In this document: positions 1-11,617 of the stretch, piece after piece
How positions within the stretch are numbered: the first letter of the stretch is position 1
Layout: each line of letters begins with the position of its first letter
From: Pararge aegeria
Taxonomy: Eukaryota > Arthropoda > Insecta > Lepidoptera > Nymphalidae
Direction of reading: 5' to 3'
Assembly (NCBI RefSeq): GCF_905163445.1
Contig: NC_053184.1
Span: forward strand, 7,192,001-7,256,000
DNA: 64,000 bases
Notes under the pieces: model-generated
Told to the model about the DNA's origin: nothing
The model's input: only the letters and a program-made list of their open reading frames with translations
Database searches by the model: none
Position numbers and translations under genes: made by a program

Positions 1-660
1 TCTGTGAAGTGTTGCTCTGTTTGCGGTTGTTTTCCACCAGTAGCGTGCATATAGGGTATGCAAAGGATATGTACTAAGCGAGCAAATAATATGAAATGAA
101 GAACATCTGCAGTACGAGTTATTAAAAACTTACGTCTAGAATTGATGGACAACGGGCGGCATGTTGCAGGGCGTATGCCCTGTGAAGTGTTGCTCTGTTG
201 GCGGTTGTTTTCCACCAGTAGCGTGCATATAGGGTATGCAAAGGATATGTACTAAGCGAGCAAATAATATGAAATGAAGAACATCTGCAGTACGAGTTAT
301 TAAAAACTTACGTCTAGAATTGATGGACAACGGGCGGCATGTTGCAGGGCGTATGCCCTGTGAAGTGTTGCTCTGTTGGCGGTTGTTTTCCACCAGTAGC
401 GTGCATATAGGGTATGCAAAGGATATGTACTAAGCGAGCAAATAATATGAAATGAAGAACATGTGCAGTACGTGTTATTAAAAACTTACGTCTAGAATTG
501 ATGGACAACGGGCGGCATGTTGCAGGGCGTATGCCCTGTGAAGTGTTGCTCTGTTGGCGGTTGTTTTCCACCAGTAGCGTGCATATAGGGTATGCAAAGG
601 ATATGTACTAATATGAAATGAAGAACATCTGCAGAGTTATTAAAAACTTAAGGATAGGCA
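1..660. repeat. 178-bp tandem array, about 3.7 copies
   Basis: A unit of 178 bp repeats head to tail: the same junction between flank and MITE recurs at 38, 216, 394 and 572. Each unit joins about 75 bp of flank, ending in TTTTCCAC, to about 103 bp of the 5' end of a hAT-type MITE beginning CAGTAGCG. The first three units are nearly identical. The fourth is more diverged, having lost a short stretch near 610, and runs on into the rest of the MITE. The window edge cuts the array, so the true copy number is unknown. The short open frames here are by-products of the repeat. Confidence 0.93.
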
Positions 661-1096
661 TTATAAGAGTATATAAAAACCTTAACCTCCCTGGCGCAAC
701 TTTCGCCTGGGTTGGCCCCGATTCCCAGCAGGGGCAATTTGGGAATTTATAATCTCTGAATTTTCTCTGGTCTGGTCTGGTGGGCTTTGGCCGTAGTTAG
801 TTACCACCCAGCCGATAAAAACGTGCCGCCAAGCGATTTAGTGTTCCAGTGCGATGTTAGGTGTTTCTACCTAGATTAATGGTATGACTACCATACTCCC
901 TAACAGGTTAGCCCGCTACCATCTTAGTCAGCATCATCACTTACCACCAGGTGAGATTTTAGTCTGGGGCTAATTTGTAGTGGAATAAAGAAACCTACCC
1001 TTAAGTTTTTATGAGAGAGATTCTCGTACTGGAGATTTTTTTTATTATTTTATTGCATACCCGGTGCATACAGCATACCCTATTTGCACGCCACTG
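572..1096. mobile_element. hAT-type MITE, copy 1, split by a LINE fragment
   Basis: The left terminus begins CAGTAGCGTGCAT and the right terminus reads TTGCACGCCACTG, forming imperfect terminal inverted repeats. The element is flanked on both sides by TTTTCCAC (564-571 and 1097-1104). An 8-bp target duplication and CAGTGGCG-like ends are the signature of hAT elements. Compared with the copy at 15150-15353, the core is interrupted at about 690-1000 by a LINE 3' fragment. No transposase is encoded, so this is a non-autonomous element. Confidence 0.85.
700..995 (+). mobile_element. Lepidopteran LINE 3'-end fragment
   Basis: The sequence shows a block that recurs in this window: TGGTGGGCTTTGG, then TTACCACC, then GCGATTTAG, GTTAGCCCGCTACC, CATCATCACTTACCACC and a final GTAGTGGAATAAAG. 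Related copies lie at 1506-1600, 10741-10985 and 15047-15470. From general knowledge this is a very common 3' terminal sequence of lepidopteran non-LTR retrotransposons. Here it sits inside the MITE at 572-1096. It has no coding capacity. Confidence 0.7.
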
Positions 1097-1104
1097 TTTT
1101 CCAC

Positions 1105-2900
1105 TTACCATCAGATGGGCCATGTGCTTGAGCCGTCAATTAATACTACAAAAAAATATTACACATTCAGGGAACTATTTATTTGCTATTTGAATAATAA
1201 AATCAAAAAAATTAGGCGCCAAATGGGAAGCAGTCTGACGGATCAGTTAAAAAAATTTGTCTCCCTCAGGTTCTGTGCTAGGACCTTTTCTGTTTCTCAC
1301 TCACATTCATATTAATGACCTACCTTATCTTGCTAAGCACACTAAATTTATGGTATACTATTGTTCACTAACGACGTGTTCCACTTATGTTTCAATTAAA
1401 TCGACATGAAATAACTTTGGTCTATGCAAAACATCAAGGGGACTCCCACTCCACTACTTCTCTCCACTATAGCTTCGTACATAGTTAGGTATCTGTCCGG
1501 TTAATTTTTGTCTGGTGGGAGGTTTGTTACCACCCTACCAACATAGTCGTGGCAACTTTTTAGCATTCCGGTGCATTGTCGAGTAAAAATTGATGCGGAG
1601 CCGTCTCAATAGGCTTAGAAAAAGACTAATAGCGAACACCAAACAACAAACACGAACGTGTGGATGGTTGTTTGCCGATATTTGTTAGTGTTTGTCAGTG
1701 ATCGGCGTCGGTGGCGGTTTTTTTGCACAAATCAAAGATTTTCGACCAACGCCTTTTCGACGCATCCAAAGGCTTATTAGAAATCAGTAGTCCGCGCAAG
1801 CTTGCGCGCTGCGTTCGGATTTACTAGAGGTAATAAGAATTTCACGCTCATCATAATAAAGCATCTGATGTTAAAGTGCCAGGAGAACTTCTCATCCATT
1901 AACACCCGTCTTTGGGGAAAGCAACATGTTCTGAAAGTTTATGAGTGATAAGCAAACCTACCCCCGAAAATTTAACTAGAAAAATCTTTAAAAAAAATTT
2001 ACTAAAAAAACCGACTTTGTTGAAAGATACAAATATTTACTACATTCTAATGTCGGTCTTAATAAAATATAAAAAATACTAAGTACCTACTTTCCTTGCT
2101 ACGAAATTAAGGGAACGGTATACAAAATTTATCTCTCACTTAGTAATTTTTACAATTTACTTGGCACCAATTTAAAAATATATATAATATTTATTTCTTG
2201 CTTTTAAGTTGTTTAGCAAAACAATACTCGTAGGTCAACCCGCAAGTTCTAGCTGCCACAATCACGGCAGCCATATTAACAACCCGGAATATACTAATGT
2301 TGTATGGTACCTAGTGTTTATTGATTGTAGTCGGTGTTTGGCCTGTGTTTGGTGTTTGTGACAAACATCAAGCATGCGGACCGGATGTGGCAAGTAGGAT
2401 AACTTGCTAACATCTTAGACTTTGCCAAAGACAATATAAAGAATTGACTTGTTGGTTAGATTTTATCTGAGGTTTAAACCTATATTTATTTGCTAGTGGT
2501 ACAGATCTAGTACCAAGTTCGATTAGGTCTGTGGTCAGTGGTTTGAAAAGTTTATTCTATGGCCCTTTCTAAGAATAATGAATAAACATGTATTCATAAT
2601 CATCATTTGCAGCCTATTAACGTCCTACTGCTGGGCAGAGGCCTCGCCTCTCATAGGAGAGACAGTTTTGGTCCTCTAAACGGGTCCTATCTATGATTCG
2701 GTAACCTCAGTTTGATTTTGACTTTGACTCTGACGTCTTTTTTGACTTGTTCAGTAGTCTGTGGTATGAAACAGTAAAGTCACTATTGTAAATTCAAATA
2801 GAATTTTTTGAATTCTTTATTTTAGAATTATTGACTAAAAAGTCGGAATTAAGTTTATGATAACAGATTTCACTGTAATAATAACTTGAAACAAGTACCA
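1105..2900. other. Non-coding stretch upstream of TMEM41B
   Basis: I see no supported gene here. A truncated LINE 3' block, shared with 700-995, lies at about 1506-1600. A short piece at 2598-2690 with CCTACTGCTGGGCAGAGG resembles the ends of lepidopteran SINEs. The rest is AT-rich. The TMEM41B promoter and 5' untranslated sequence should lie in the last few hundred bases, but I cannot point to a core promoter. Confidence 0.5.
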
Positions 2901-2944
2901 ATTTATTGCGGGGTTTCTGTCCTGTGTTATCCAGATCACAAAAA

Positions 2945-5900
2945 ATGAGCACAATTAATCGTAGAAGTGAATCCCGTGCGCCACTCGTTCAAGGTGATAT
3001 TCAAGATCCTTCTGTTTCATCCACGTCTAACATTAAACCAAGAATACGTTACATCAGAACTGATTGCATTGGATTATACTATCCCATCCCAAGTACCTAC
3101 TTCCATTTACTTTAATTAACTGTATAATCCGTTCCTTATCCTTGATTTTTTCTTCGATTGATGTAAATATCTTTAATTCTTAGTGCACGACACTGGCAGA
3201 TTGTAAAACCTTGCAAATGTTTATGTATGATTTGTCTACAACTGGTGAGGTATTGTGTTAATTCATCATATCACCCCATTAATGGCCCACAACAGGGTAT
3301 GGGTCTCCTCTCACTATGAGAAGGGTTTGGGCCTGCCTACAGCCTGTCTACAACACTGACTAAATGTGGATTGGTGGACTTCTAATGCTGTTGAGAACAT
3401 TATTGAGAGCACAGGCTTACTGGTTTCCTCATGATGTATTCCTTCACAGTTAAAGCAAGTTATATTTAATTGCTTCAAATGCAGATTACTCATTAAAGTT
3501 AGAGGTCTGGGCTAGGGTTCCAACTAGGGTAACAACTGTATTATCCAGGTAAGTATGTATGTGATAAGTACAATGTATACAATATGTGTCCATCTTTTAA
3601 CTTTCTGTTCACATTATATGATTTACAAATTTAGGTTGCACGCTTTTTTGTGTGGAGCTACTGTCTGAGGTCTAGGGCAACCACTGCTTGTGCATTGTGC
3701 ATAAGTTTAACAAAATCTGTTTCCAATTCATTTTTACCTTTTTCAGACATCCAAGCTACAGAAGCTCCAAGAAAAGGATTATCAACTTCTACAGCTCTTA
3801 TTTTAGTGGCCATTATTTTTATTTCATCTCTAGTAGCATTGGGGCTTTTATATAAACAATTTCCAAAATTAGAAGAGTAAGTTTTTCTTCAATATTTATT
3901 ATTGTAACTTACTATATAAATAGATGCATTGATGTTTGTTATACAATCACACTAGAATACCTAAACAGAATTAGATGAAATTAGGCACAGAGATAAATTA
4001 TATCCTGGAATAGCTGACAGTTCAATCCCAAACAAATTTGTTATTGCTTTTCACAGAGCAAGGGATCTACATGATTTTTTGCTGGTGGCTGAAATAAAGG
4101 TTCGCCAAGCAGTGGGCAACAGCCAATGCAACGATAAATTTGACTTGACTAAGATCAACTCTAAATGCTTTTGCAATCTAAGTTTGAACTATGGTAAAAT
4201 TAAATGGGTTAGATAGTATTCTGGACACTTAAGCTTAACTTTGCTGCATCAGCCAGTATGTGATATATTGCAGCAGGGCGGAAATCAACTTAGACTTGAG
4301 TTTGGTACAGAACTGAGCCAGCTGCCAAATTTGAATCAAATCCAGACCTGGATAATGCCTAACAAGACTATGAAATGAGGTTACAAGTTCTTTTGTAGCC
4401 AAGATTTTTAACTACCATTCAATTTTAGGCATGAGAAGCAGCATTTGAAATTGCCATGGGATCTAGAGGATGCTAAACAGTTGGGTCTTGTTTTAGATCG
4501 TTACAAGGACAGATATTTCTATGAAGTATTATTGGGAGTATTTATGGTTTATATATTGTATCCTTTTTTATTCTGCAATTTAGTTTTTAAGTCATTCATT
4601 AATTTCTATTGCAGGTTAAAAACCAATACCTTGTCTTTAATTGATTGTTTTTACTTTTTTATATAGTCTGTTCATCTAAGTTTCTATCTAAAGTAATATA
4701 TATCCTAAATATGGTACTAATATCCCATATAAATGTAACTTTGAATTGGGTAGTTTCATAAAATAGACTTAAATATTTGTTAGTAAAATCAAATCAACTT
4801 TTTGAAAATAGAATTTCTTGATTCTTATCTACTGAGATGTGAATACATAGAAAATGAGATAATAGTGTCAAGATTCAAAAACTTTTCTTATCTAAATATC
4901 AACATAAAGTGGATGTAATAAACTCAAATGACAAGGTTGCTTGGAAGCATCCGCTTTCATCTCTCACAAGATAGAATAATGAATTTTAATATGTAAAATG
5001 TAAATTTTTGATATTGGAAAATAGCTGAGTTTCTTGCCGGCTTCTTCTCGGTATAATCTGCCTTCTGAATCGGTGGTAGAGTAACTACAAACAGACAGAC
5101 TTGATCTTTCATCAGCGCTTATATTACTTGAAATAAATGAATTTAGAATTTTAAATTTTTCTATAATATTTAACATGGTAATTTATTTTGTAATTGCAAC
5201 TTTATTAGCTTAAATGTGTCTCGAGTTCATCAGCTTTTCCAGTCATAGTTTGATTTAATCTAGTCTTTCCATACATATCTAATTTGTTTTAATCACTAAT
5301 TACATATTTACTATATAGTATAAGATGAAGACCTTAAAAATAATTATATATTTCAAAATTTTACAAGGTATATTTCCTTAACATATTTTTCAGTTTACAA
5401 ACATTTGCAATACCAGGATCAATATTCCTGAGTATTCTTTCAGGGTTTTTGTTTCCTTTCTATCTGGCATTAGTTTTAGTATGTTGTTGTTCTGCCATTG
5501 GTGCAAGTTTGTGCTTCTTTTTATCAAATTTATTGGGAAAGAAATTAGTCAGGAGGTTCTTCCCGGAGAGAGCAGCACAATGGTCGAAAGCTGTTACCAA
5601 GCATAAAAACAATTTGCTCAATTATATGATATTTTTGAGGGTAACTCCATTTTTGCCAAATTGGTTTATTAATATGTCTGCTCCAGTTATTGGAGTACCA
5701 TTATTACCTTTCGCCTTAGGGACATTCATTGGTGAGTATTGAGTTGTTATATAGCAGTTTTGTAAGGTAACCATTTAATTAACTAGTTTTGCATAAATCA
5801 CTACATAATGTGGAAATTTGTTTTATCCATGGTTCAGATACGTATTGCTAGGATGTGGAACACCCTCCCGGCAACTGTGTTTCCTACCATATATTACTTG

Positions 5901-6353
5901 AGTTCCTTCAAGGCAAGAGTGAATAGACTTTTGCTAGCAAAGCATGCTCCAACCAAGACCTCATTATTGCTCCCTAATGGGCATGATTGTCATCAAGCGT
6001 TGGCCTATTGTTAATTAAAAAAAAAAGTTTAGAATACTTTTGCTGTGCATGTTGAAATTAAAATTTGAAATCCTGTATTACCTAATTTTGTTGTTTCTAT
6101 TAATACTAAATTAATTAGTAGATTTATTTTATTAATTAATTGAAAAAACATCTACTATAATCATTATCTATTCTTATTTACAGGAGTGGCACCCCCATCG
6201 TTTGTAGCCATACAAGCAGGTCAAACTCTACATACAATGACATCTACAAGTGATGCCTGGTCATGGACCTCGGTTACCATACTCACCCTGTTTGCTCTGA
6301 TCTCTCTAGTCCCTGTATTACTTAAACAGAGGCTAAAAGAAAAGTTTGAATGA
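2945..6353 (+). CDS. TMEM41B: TMEM41B/stasimon, ER VTT-domain lipid scramblase
   Basis: Five exons join in phase: 2945-2993, 3747-3876, 4429-4557, 5394-5731 and 6184-6353, giving 271 aa. The product matches TMEM41B closely: LYKQFPKLEE after the first membrane segment (residues about 33-51), then FLQTFAIPGSIFLSILSG, FLRVTPFLPNWFIN and GVAPPSFVAIQAG in the VTT (DedA-like) domain, with a KEKFE end. TMEM41B proteins are ER membrane phospholipid scramblases needed for autophagosome formation and lipid mobilisation; fly stasimon is the orthologue. Intron 3 has U12-type signals. The start was chosen as the first ATG of the open exon; the exon 1 donor (AAG/GTGATA) is the least certain junction but is the phase-compatible one. 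The gene ends tail to tail with the minus-strand gene at 6499-8973. A LINE fragment lies in intron 4. Confidence 0.95.
3240..3490 (-). mobile_element. tRNA-derived SINE (family B), degraded copy
   Basis: The plus strand reads CATCATATCACCCCATTAATGG, GAGAAGGGTTTGGGCCTG, GGATTGGTGGACTTC and TCATGATGTATTCCTTCACAG in order. This is the reverse of the SINE family seen in clearer form at 17480-17790, 39115-39370 and 61088-61400. It lies in TMEM41B intron 1. It is diverged, so its borders are approximate. Confidence 0.6.
4558..5393 (+). other. U12-type (minor spliceosome) intron of TMEM41B
   Basis: The intron starts GTATCCTTT and carries TTCCTTAAC at 5374-5382, with the branch adenosine about 12 nt before the acceptor AG at 5392-5393. 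These are exact matches to the U12 5' splice-site and branch-site consensus, and there is no long polypyrimidine tract. Splicing here joins MVYI to FLQTFAIPG, restoring the conserved family sequence. From established knowledge, Drosophila stasimon was identified as a U12-intron gene, so this looks like an ancestral minor intron. Confidence 0.88.
5808..6014 (+). mobile_element. Non-LTR retrotransposon C-terminal coding remnant
   Basis: The reading frame contains RIARMWNTLPATVF followed by LSSFKARVNRLLL. This resembles the extreme C-terminal tail of ORF2 in several insect non-LTR elements (a pattern like WNxLPxxVxxxxxxxxFKxxxxxxL). It is about 60 residues long, lies in TMEM41B intron 4 and has no upstream reverse transcriptase, so it is a 5'-truncated copy. 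Confidence 0.6.
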
Positions 6354-6421
6354 ATTTATCTATGTATTTATTTTTAGTTAATTTATTTTAGAAAATTTAA
6401 ATGGGTATTATTAATAGTAAT

Positions 6422-6427
6422 AAATAA
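6422..6427 (+). terminator. AATAAA polyadenylation signal of TMEM41B
   Basis: AATAAA lies about 70 nt after the TMEM41B stop. The opposite-strand gene has its own AATAAA at 6474-6479, so the two 3' ends probably abut with little or no overlap. Confidence 0.75.
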
Positions 6428-6498
6428 AAGTATTGGTATGTAGTAAAATTTTTATACATTCCATTAAATTCATTTTATTTGATTTTATTCTTATCTTC

Positions 6499-8973
6499 CT
6501 AACAATATGACCCAACATGCGCTATAAAAGTGTCATTGCCTAATGATGTTTGGGCAACAGGTCTCCAGTACCACCAATTGTACCACACTGAAAAAAATAT
6601 TTATTTCATTAAATTAATACATTCAAATGAATAATATTAATTTTTAAATGTAATACAATATTAAGCTTTGCAGCATAATATACTAATTAGTTCGCTATTA
6701 GTGGCTTCATAAAAGCACTACCTACACCACATTTTTATGTAACTTGTATAAGGGTAGGTTTTTCATTTTGTGCCATTTGCATGCCTACACTGGTCGTAAA
6801 AAACACTGTGTGCCATAGTGCACTAGAAAATGCAATTAAGTAAATTACACTTAACAAATGTAAAACTTTGTAACTAAACAGAAATCACGAAAGGTTTTAT
6901 ATTTCTATGCAAATAAGAAGGTCACATGGAAATAAAAAGTTAGTTGCTTACGTAAATATGGTGGCTTCAATTCCATTTTAAAAGATTTACACTGATGTTT
7001 GCATTCTTCAGCTGGTCTTAAATCAATAATTCTAGTTCCACTTAGTGCAATCAGAAAAGAGTAGTTGCACTCTGTATCTGGTATGTCAAATTTGTCATGT
7101 TTAGAGTCAATAACAATAAACCTTTCGGTGCTTTGGCCAAATTTAGGTACAACTTTAGGCCTTGGGATAATTTGTCGTAATATTCTTGCTGCATTAAAAT
7201 TATTGAACTTCCTAAAATTAAAAACCTTTAATTAGAAACTATTAATATTTATGTGTGTTAAAAATATATCTTTAAAGAGAACTTACCATACATGTAGATT
7301 TTCTTTCAAGACATCCGGACCAAACATATCTTGTGGAGTCTGATAATATTTGTTGTTTATTAAAACGTTAGGGCTTTCCTTATCAAACAAGCCCTTATAT
7401 TTGAAGTACAAGATTTTTAAACTATTCAGATCTATTTCTTTTTGTTCAGTCTGAAAAATTATAAAATATTCTAACAATATTTTATTGTTAGCAAGGGGTT
7501 TGAATATTATTGTGTGGATGCTGGCTTACGTACTCTAAACCATTTTTAATTATTTTCAAAATAAAGGCCATGTATTAACCTGTATAATATTTATTATATA
7601 ATTAATAGCTAGCATCAATACAAATTACTATTATTAGACAAGAAAAAATTATTATTGGAAACAAGTGTTGCCTAATTAAGCAAGTAAATGGCAGCCACTT
7701 ATTTTTTTGCAGTATGTATGCCAAAATATTCAATACCCTTTACAGCTTTAATACCTTGTAAATAAAAGGAGCACTTTGTTGTTTATGAACTGGCTGTGGA
7801 TTGAACACCTCTCCAACATTGTTAACAGAGCTACAAGGCCAGCAGTCCATATCAGTGATGGTAAAGTATGGATTTTGTATCAAACATGTTTCTTGGTATA
7901 ATTCTGAGAAAATTAAAGGCTGTTTTAAAACTCAGATGGTAGGTATAACGTCAGAAAATAAATCTGCTTTATCAAGTTTTTTGAAGTTAAACTGATGACT
8001 GATAGGCAGTACACATTGTTGCACTTCAGACTAAGGAAAGCCATTGATAGAAAAACTGCTGTAAATAAATGTACAACAGGCAGAGAAACTTATGAAGATT
8101 ATTGAATTAATTTAGTTAATGTAGTAGTACCACATGATCACACATAATGTGTTGTTCAATACCATATTTCAGTTATGCTATGTAGATTAAAATAGGTATG
8201 ATATTTGATATTTGTTCCTCCACTGTGTACTTTAAATATATGTTCTGTCAGTGAGCTTAGGAGTACTAGTAACTATTATGTTGTAGCAAATGATAGTGTA
8301 ATTTTAAAATGGTTATTAAGTAGGTAATCATATTCTTTGCCCTCGGTAGGAAGTTGGTATGTAGGGTATACAGCAAAGGCGTCTGTCTTACTAGGAAAAA
8401 ACTAACTATATAATTGCATCAGGGTTTGCAGCGATACAAGGAGCATAGTTTACTCAATACAACATCAGCTATGTCTCGAAAGTCTTGTCAAAATTAGTAC
8501 AGACATTGTAAAGATTTATATATTTTTTAAATTGTGTTGTAATTAGGATATTGTTTAATTCCATGACCTAGTTGTTTTGAATTTATTGGCAGCTGTTTTA
8601 ATTTTAATATGTTTAGATCCTTACCAGTTAATACAGGAAATAATGAAATAAGTGGAATTGTAAATTTTCTTAATAACCTCAAGCCTGGGTAGATATAATC
8701 CTGCATTTGGCAAACCATACATCTATATATAGATTTAAAGTTATAAATTAAAAATAATATAATAGTAAGGCCCAAAAAGACTAATGTTAACTTCTTAAAA
8801 AATCTTCGGCGATTGATACAAACAGAAGCATTATTGTCGCTTCTTTTTAAATCCTTTAAACTTTTATAATACATGTCTTTAAAATCTTCTTCTTGGAATC
8901 CTGCGTCGACGCTTTCCTTTTTCAGTTTTTTAATAGATTTTGAATATTCCTGCAATAGTTCTTTAGTGGTCAT
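6499..8973 (-). CDS. Conserved single-pass membrane protein of unknown function
   Basis: Five exons on the minus strand (8973-8625, 7903-7755, 7450-7287, 7211-6952, 6587-6499) join in phase into 336 aa. A lysine-rich, probably cytosolic N-terminus (1-60) precedes one membrane segment at about 62-78 and a long C-terminal part. That part contains a CxxC-like DMDCWPCSS motif near residue 136, a tryptophan/tyrosine-rich stretch (LWYNWWYWRPV) and the end FIAHVGSYC. The spacing of motifs reminds me of cupin/JmjC-like extracellular or luminal domains, but that is inference and I cannot name the family. Donors GTAAGG, GTAAGT and GTAAGC are strong; the second is GTATTA. The clean phases and codon structure say it is a real gene. 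Its 3' end abuts TMEM41B; AATAAA lies 20-25 nt past the stop. Confidence 0.85.
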
Positions 8974-9199
8974 ATTATGATGACAGTACAGCTGATGTTT
9001 ATTTTGGTTTTTAGTTTCTGGGTCTCGTTAATATTGACAGGGATGACGCATGACACATTACAGATTGTAACAATATTTTTGGCTGTGGGTCCTGGTATTT
9101 CTGAGTATATTTCAATGAAAGCAAATGAAGGAATTCTGCCCTTGTTTGTGCCCCGGCATCTAGTACACCGCAATGCCACGATCCTTAACCATTAGCTAG

Positions 9200-9480
9200 T
9201 TGGCTAGTTCTGTTGGACAGACGGACGTGGAGATAAGGTTTCCGATTTTCATATGGACCCATCCAACTGGCGGGCTAGCAGCGCAGCACAAAGGCACGAG
9301 TATCGCTGCTGGCGGCAGCCGCACGTACGGGGCGCATTCGGCCGCTGCTCGGCGTATTCACTCCGCTGAAAATCTTACGGCTCCTTGGTGTCGTTTTTCC
9401 GGCAACTGCTTTGTTTGCTAATGGATGAGGTGTTAGCGCGCGCGCAGCTCCTGAGATGGCACGATACGGCACGATTTCAA
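9200..9480. promoter_or_regulatory. CpG-rich island upstream of the 6499-8973 gene
   Basis: This short stretch is much richer in G, C and CpG than its surroundings, including a GCGCGCGCGC run near 9436. It begins about 230 bp upstream of the start codon of the minus-strand gene. It may be the promoter or 5' leader of that gene. The open frames in it are not supported as genes. Confidence 0.35.
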
Positions 9481-9667
9481 ACCTTACATGTGTGCCTTCG
9501 GAATACTTATACGTATATAGCCTATAGCCTATGAAATATTTAGCCCATTTCTCTGAATGTTACTTCTGTATGGCCCTAACTTTGAAACACATAGGGCTTT
9601 CATTAAATCCTCCCAAATCATACCCTTACTGGTAGACTTCTGAAATGAAAATTATTATTACCACAGG

Positions 9668-9721
9668 CTACCACAGGCAGGTAGAGGATAATAAGTATTA
9701 TCCTCTACCTGCCTGTGGTAG
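9668..9721. repeat. Perfect 26-bp inverted repeat with 2-nt spacer
   Basis: Bases 9668-9693 are the exact reverse complement of 9696-9721, with AG between. The arms contain CCACAGGCAGGTAGAGG. A further partial copy of the arm (CCACAGGCTA) starts at 9661. Confidence 0.95.
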
Positions 9722-10153
9722 TCCCTCTGACTTTAATAATATTTCTACCACTGAGGTTTCATTATGCCCCCATTCTACTGCCCATGCTCGGCGTGCAACT
9801 TGTTTTCATTTTTGTTAGTGATTCATAGATATCCAGCACGGCTAGCATCGATAGGAGATAATTATCTCCCCGGGAAAGGATAAAAAATAATCTTCTCCCA
9901 CAACTTTGTCAACTCGCAGAGGACTGGCGCACAAGTTGAAATAATATTCAAATTTCTAAACGTGAATTAAATAGTAGCCTACCCAAGGCGCTAAACTATT
10001 TTATTTTATACTTATACCTAGGTACTATGTAGTAATATTAACTTGGCACAACAATGTAAATGCAATTCTGACGACGTACTTTTATCAGTCGGAGATACAC
10101 TTATTAGGTCAATATTTAGAGCAAAGATGTATATTAGAAACACGTTTATAGGT

Positions 10154-10425
10154 AATAAATAAATAAATAAATAAATATACTACGACAATACACACATCGC
10201 CACCTAGCCCCAAAGTAAGCGTAGCTTGTGTTATGGGTACTAAGATGACTGATGAATATTTTTATGAATTATATATACATATTTTAATTAGAAAATACAT
10301 ATAAACATCAAGACACTGAAAAACACTTATGCTCATCACATATACATTTTCCAGTTGTGGAAATCGAACCCACGGCCTTGGACTCAGAAAGCAGGGTCGC
10401 TGCCCACTGCGCCAGTCGGCCGTCA
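10154..10425 (-). mobile_element. tRNA-derived SINE (family A), copy 1
   Basis: The minus strand reads GACGGCCGACTGGCGCAGTGG (A-box region), then GTGGGTTCGATTTCC (B box), a body containing CTTAGTACCCATAACAC and GGCGATGTGTGTATTGTCG, and a tail of TATTTATTTATTTATT. Other copies lie at 20769-21026, 34674-34938 and 44799-45073. It is a Pol III-type, non-coding retroposon. Confidence 0.88.
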
Positions 10426-10740
10426 GATAATGGTTAGGAGATAACCGGTATTAGGAAATTGCATTACATTCGTACTTATTTACTAATTCGTTGGTCAAGC
10501 AAGATCTTAGTAACAGCCCAAGGTTAGAAAATTGGCGTCATTCAAATGGCTCAGCGGTTAAATATCTCTAACAATTGTCAAAAAAACGCTCATCATTATC
10601 GTCATCAATCTATTACCGGCCTGCTATCTCACGCTTTTATGAAATAGAAGACCTGTGCTCAGCAAACACGAAAAAATGTGTTTTTACGACCTCCCTTACC
10701 ACTAGCGACCTTAGAAATAGTATAGTCTTATAACTAGGAG

Positions 10741-10985
10741 GTCCCAGTCCGATCCGTGGGAAGCTTCAGCTTTGGCTAGTTACCCCCTTACCGACAATGC
10801 GACTTACCGCCAAATGATTTAGCGTTCCCGTACCTACAATGCTGCGTAAAAACTGGACTCAGGGGTTTAATATAACTGCCATACCTTCCCGTAATAGTTT
10901 ATCCCGCAGGTTATCATCTTAGATCATCACCAATCAGTTAGATTGCAGTCAAGCGCTTACTTGTAGCGGAATAAAAAAAATACCT
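10741..10985 (+). mobile_element. Lepidopteran LINE 3'-end fragment
   Basis: This carries the same ordered blocks as 700-995: GTGGGAAGCTTCAGC, GGCTAGTTACC, GATTTAGCGTTCC, GTTATCATCTTAGA and a GTAGCGGAATAAAAAAAA end. It is diverged and non-coding. Confidence 0.65.
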
Positions 10986-11617
10986 AAGATGACAGCAATT
11001 TATTTTGTTTGAATGATTTAATTTACAATACACTTTTATTGCACACACACAGAAAAATAAATAGAAAAACACAACATAGCGAGCGTACTAACTGGGCCGC
11101 TAAGATGCCCCATAAACTAATAGAAAAAAGAAAACAAAAAAATATAAAATATAAACCTAGTGGCCATTAAAAAAAACATCAGTTTTTTATTAGAATGAGG
11201 ATAATGGATGCCGTAACAAAAACGACAAAAATGAAGAATCGGTAACGCTGCCACCCCAGCCTAAGGTAAAAAGTTACGCCCATCATTGCTGGCGGTGGTG
11301 CATTTAAATATATATTTGTTTCCTCGTTTTTCTATTGAAGCCCTCTAGGCACTTAAAATAACCACGAATTAATAACACGATAAGATAAGGCAAAGAGTTC
11401 GAGTCCTACGATAACACTGTCGATGCATGCAATATGTAATAGACTCGTCAATACAACGTCATGCTCGATCGGAGTCGTTTACTTTGATATTCTTAGTAAC
11501 CGAGGTTAATATCGAGTGTTGAAAATGATCCGCCAATAGTGAAGTGCGTGACAAAGTTCGTTGTAAAAAATGTTTGTTCAAAGTTTAGAAAAATGTTTGA
11601 AGGAAGGACATTAGAAT

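Noticed and set aside
1..660. Tandem array as a possible CRISPR
   Set aside because: The whole 178-bp unit repeats without variable spacers, in an insect genome; it is a local duplication of MITE and flank.
8977..9195. 72-codon plus-strand frame with a signal-peptide-like start
   Set aside because: It starts 4 bp from the start codon of the opposite gene, is unsupported by splice signals and lies in what is more simply that gene's 5' leader.
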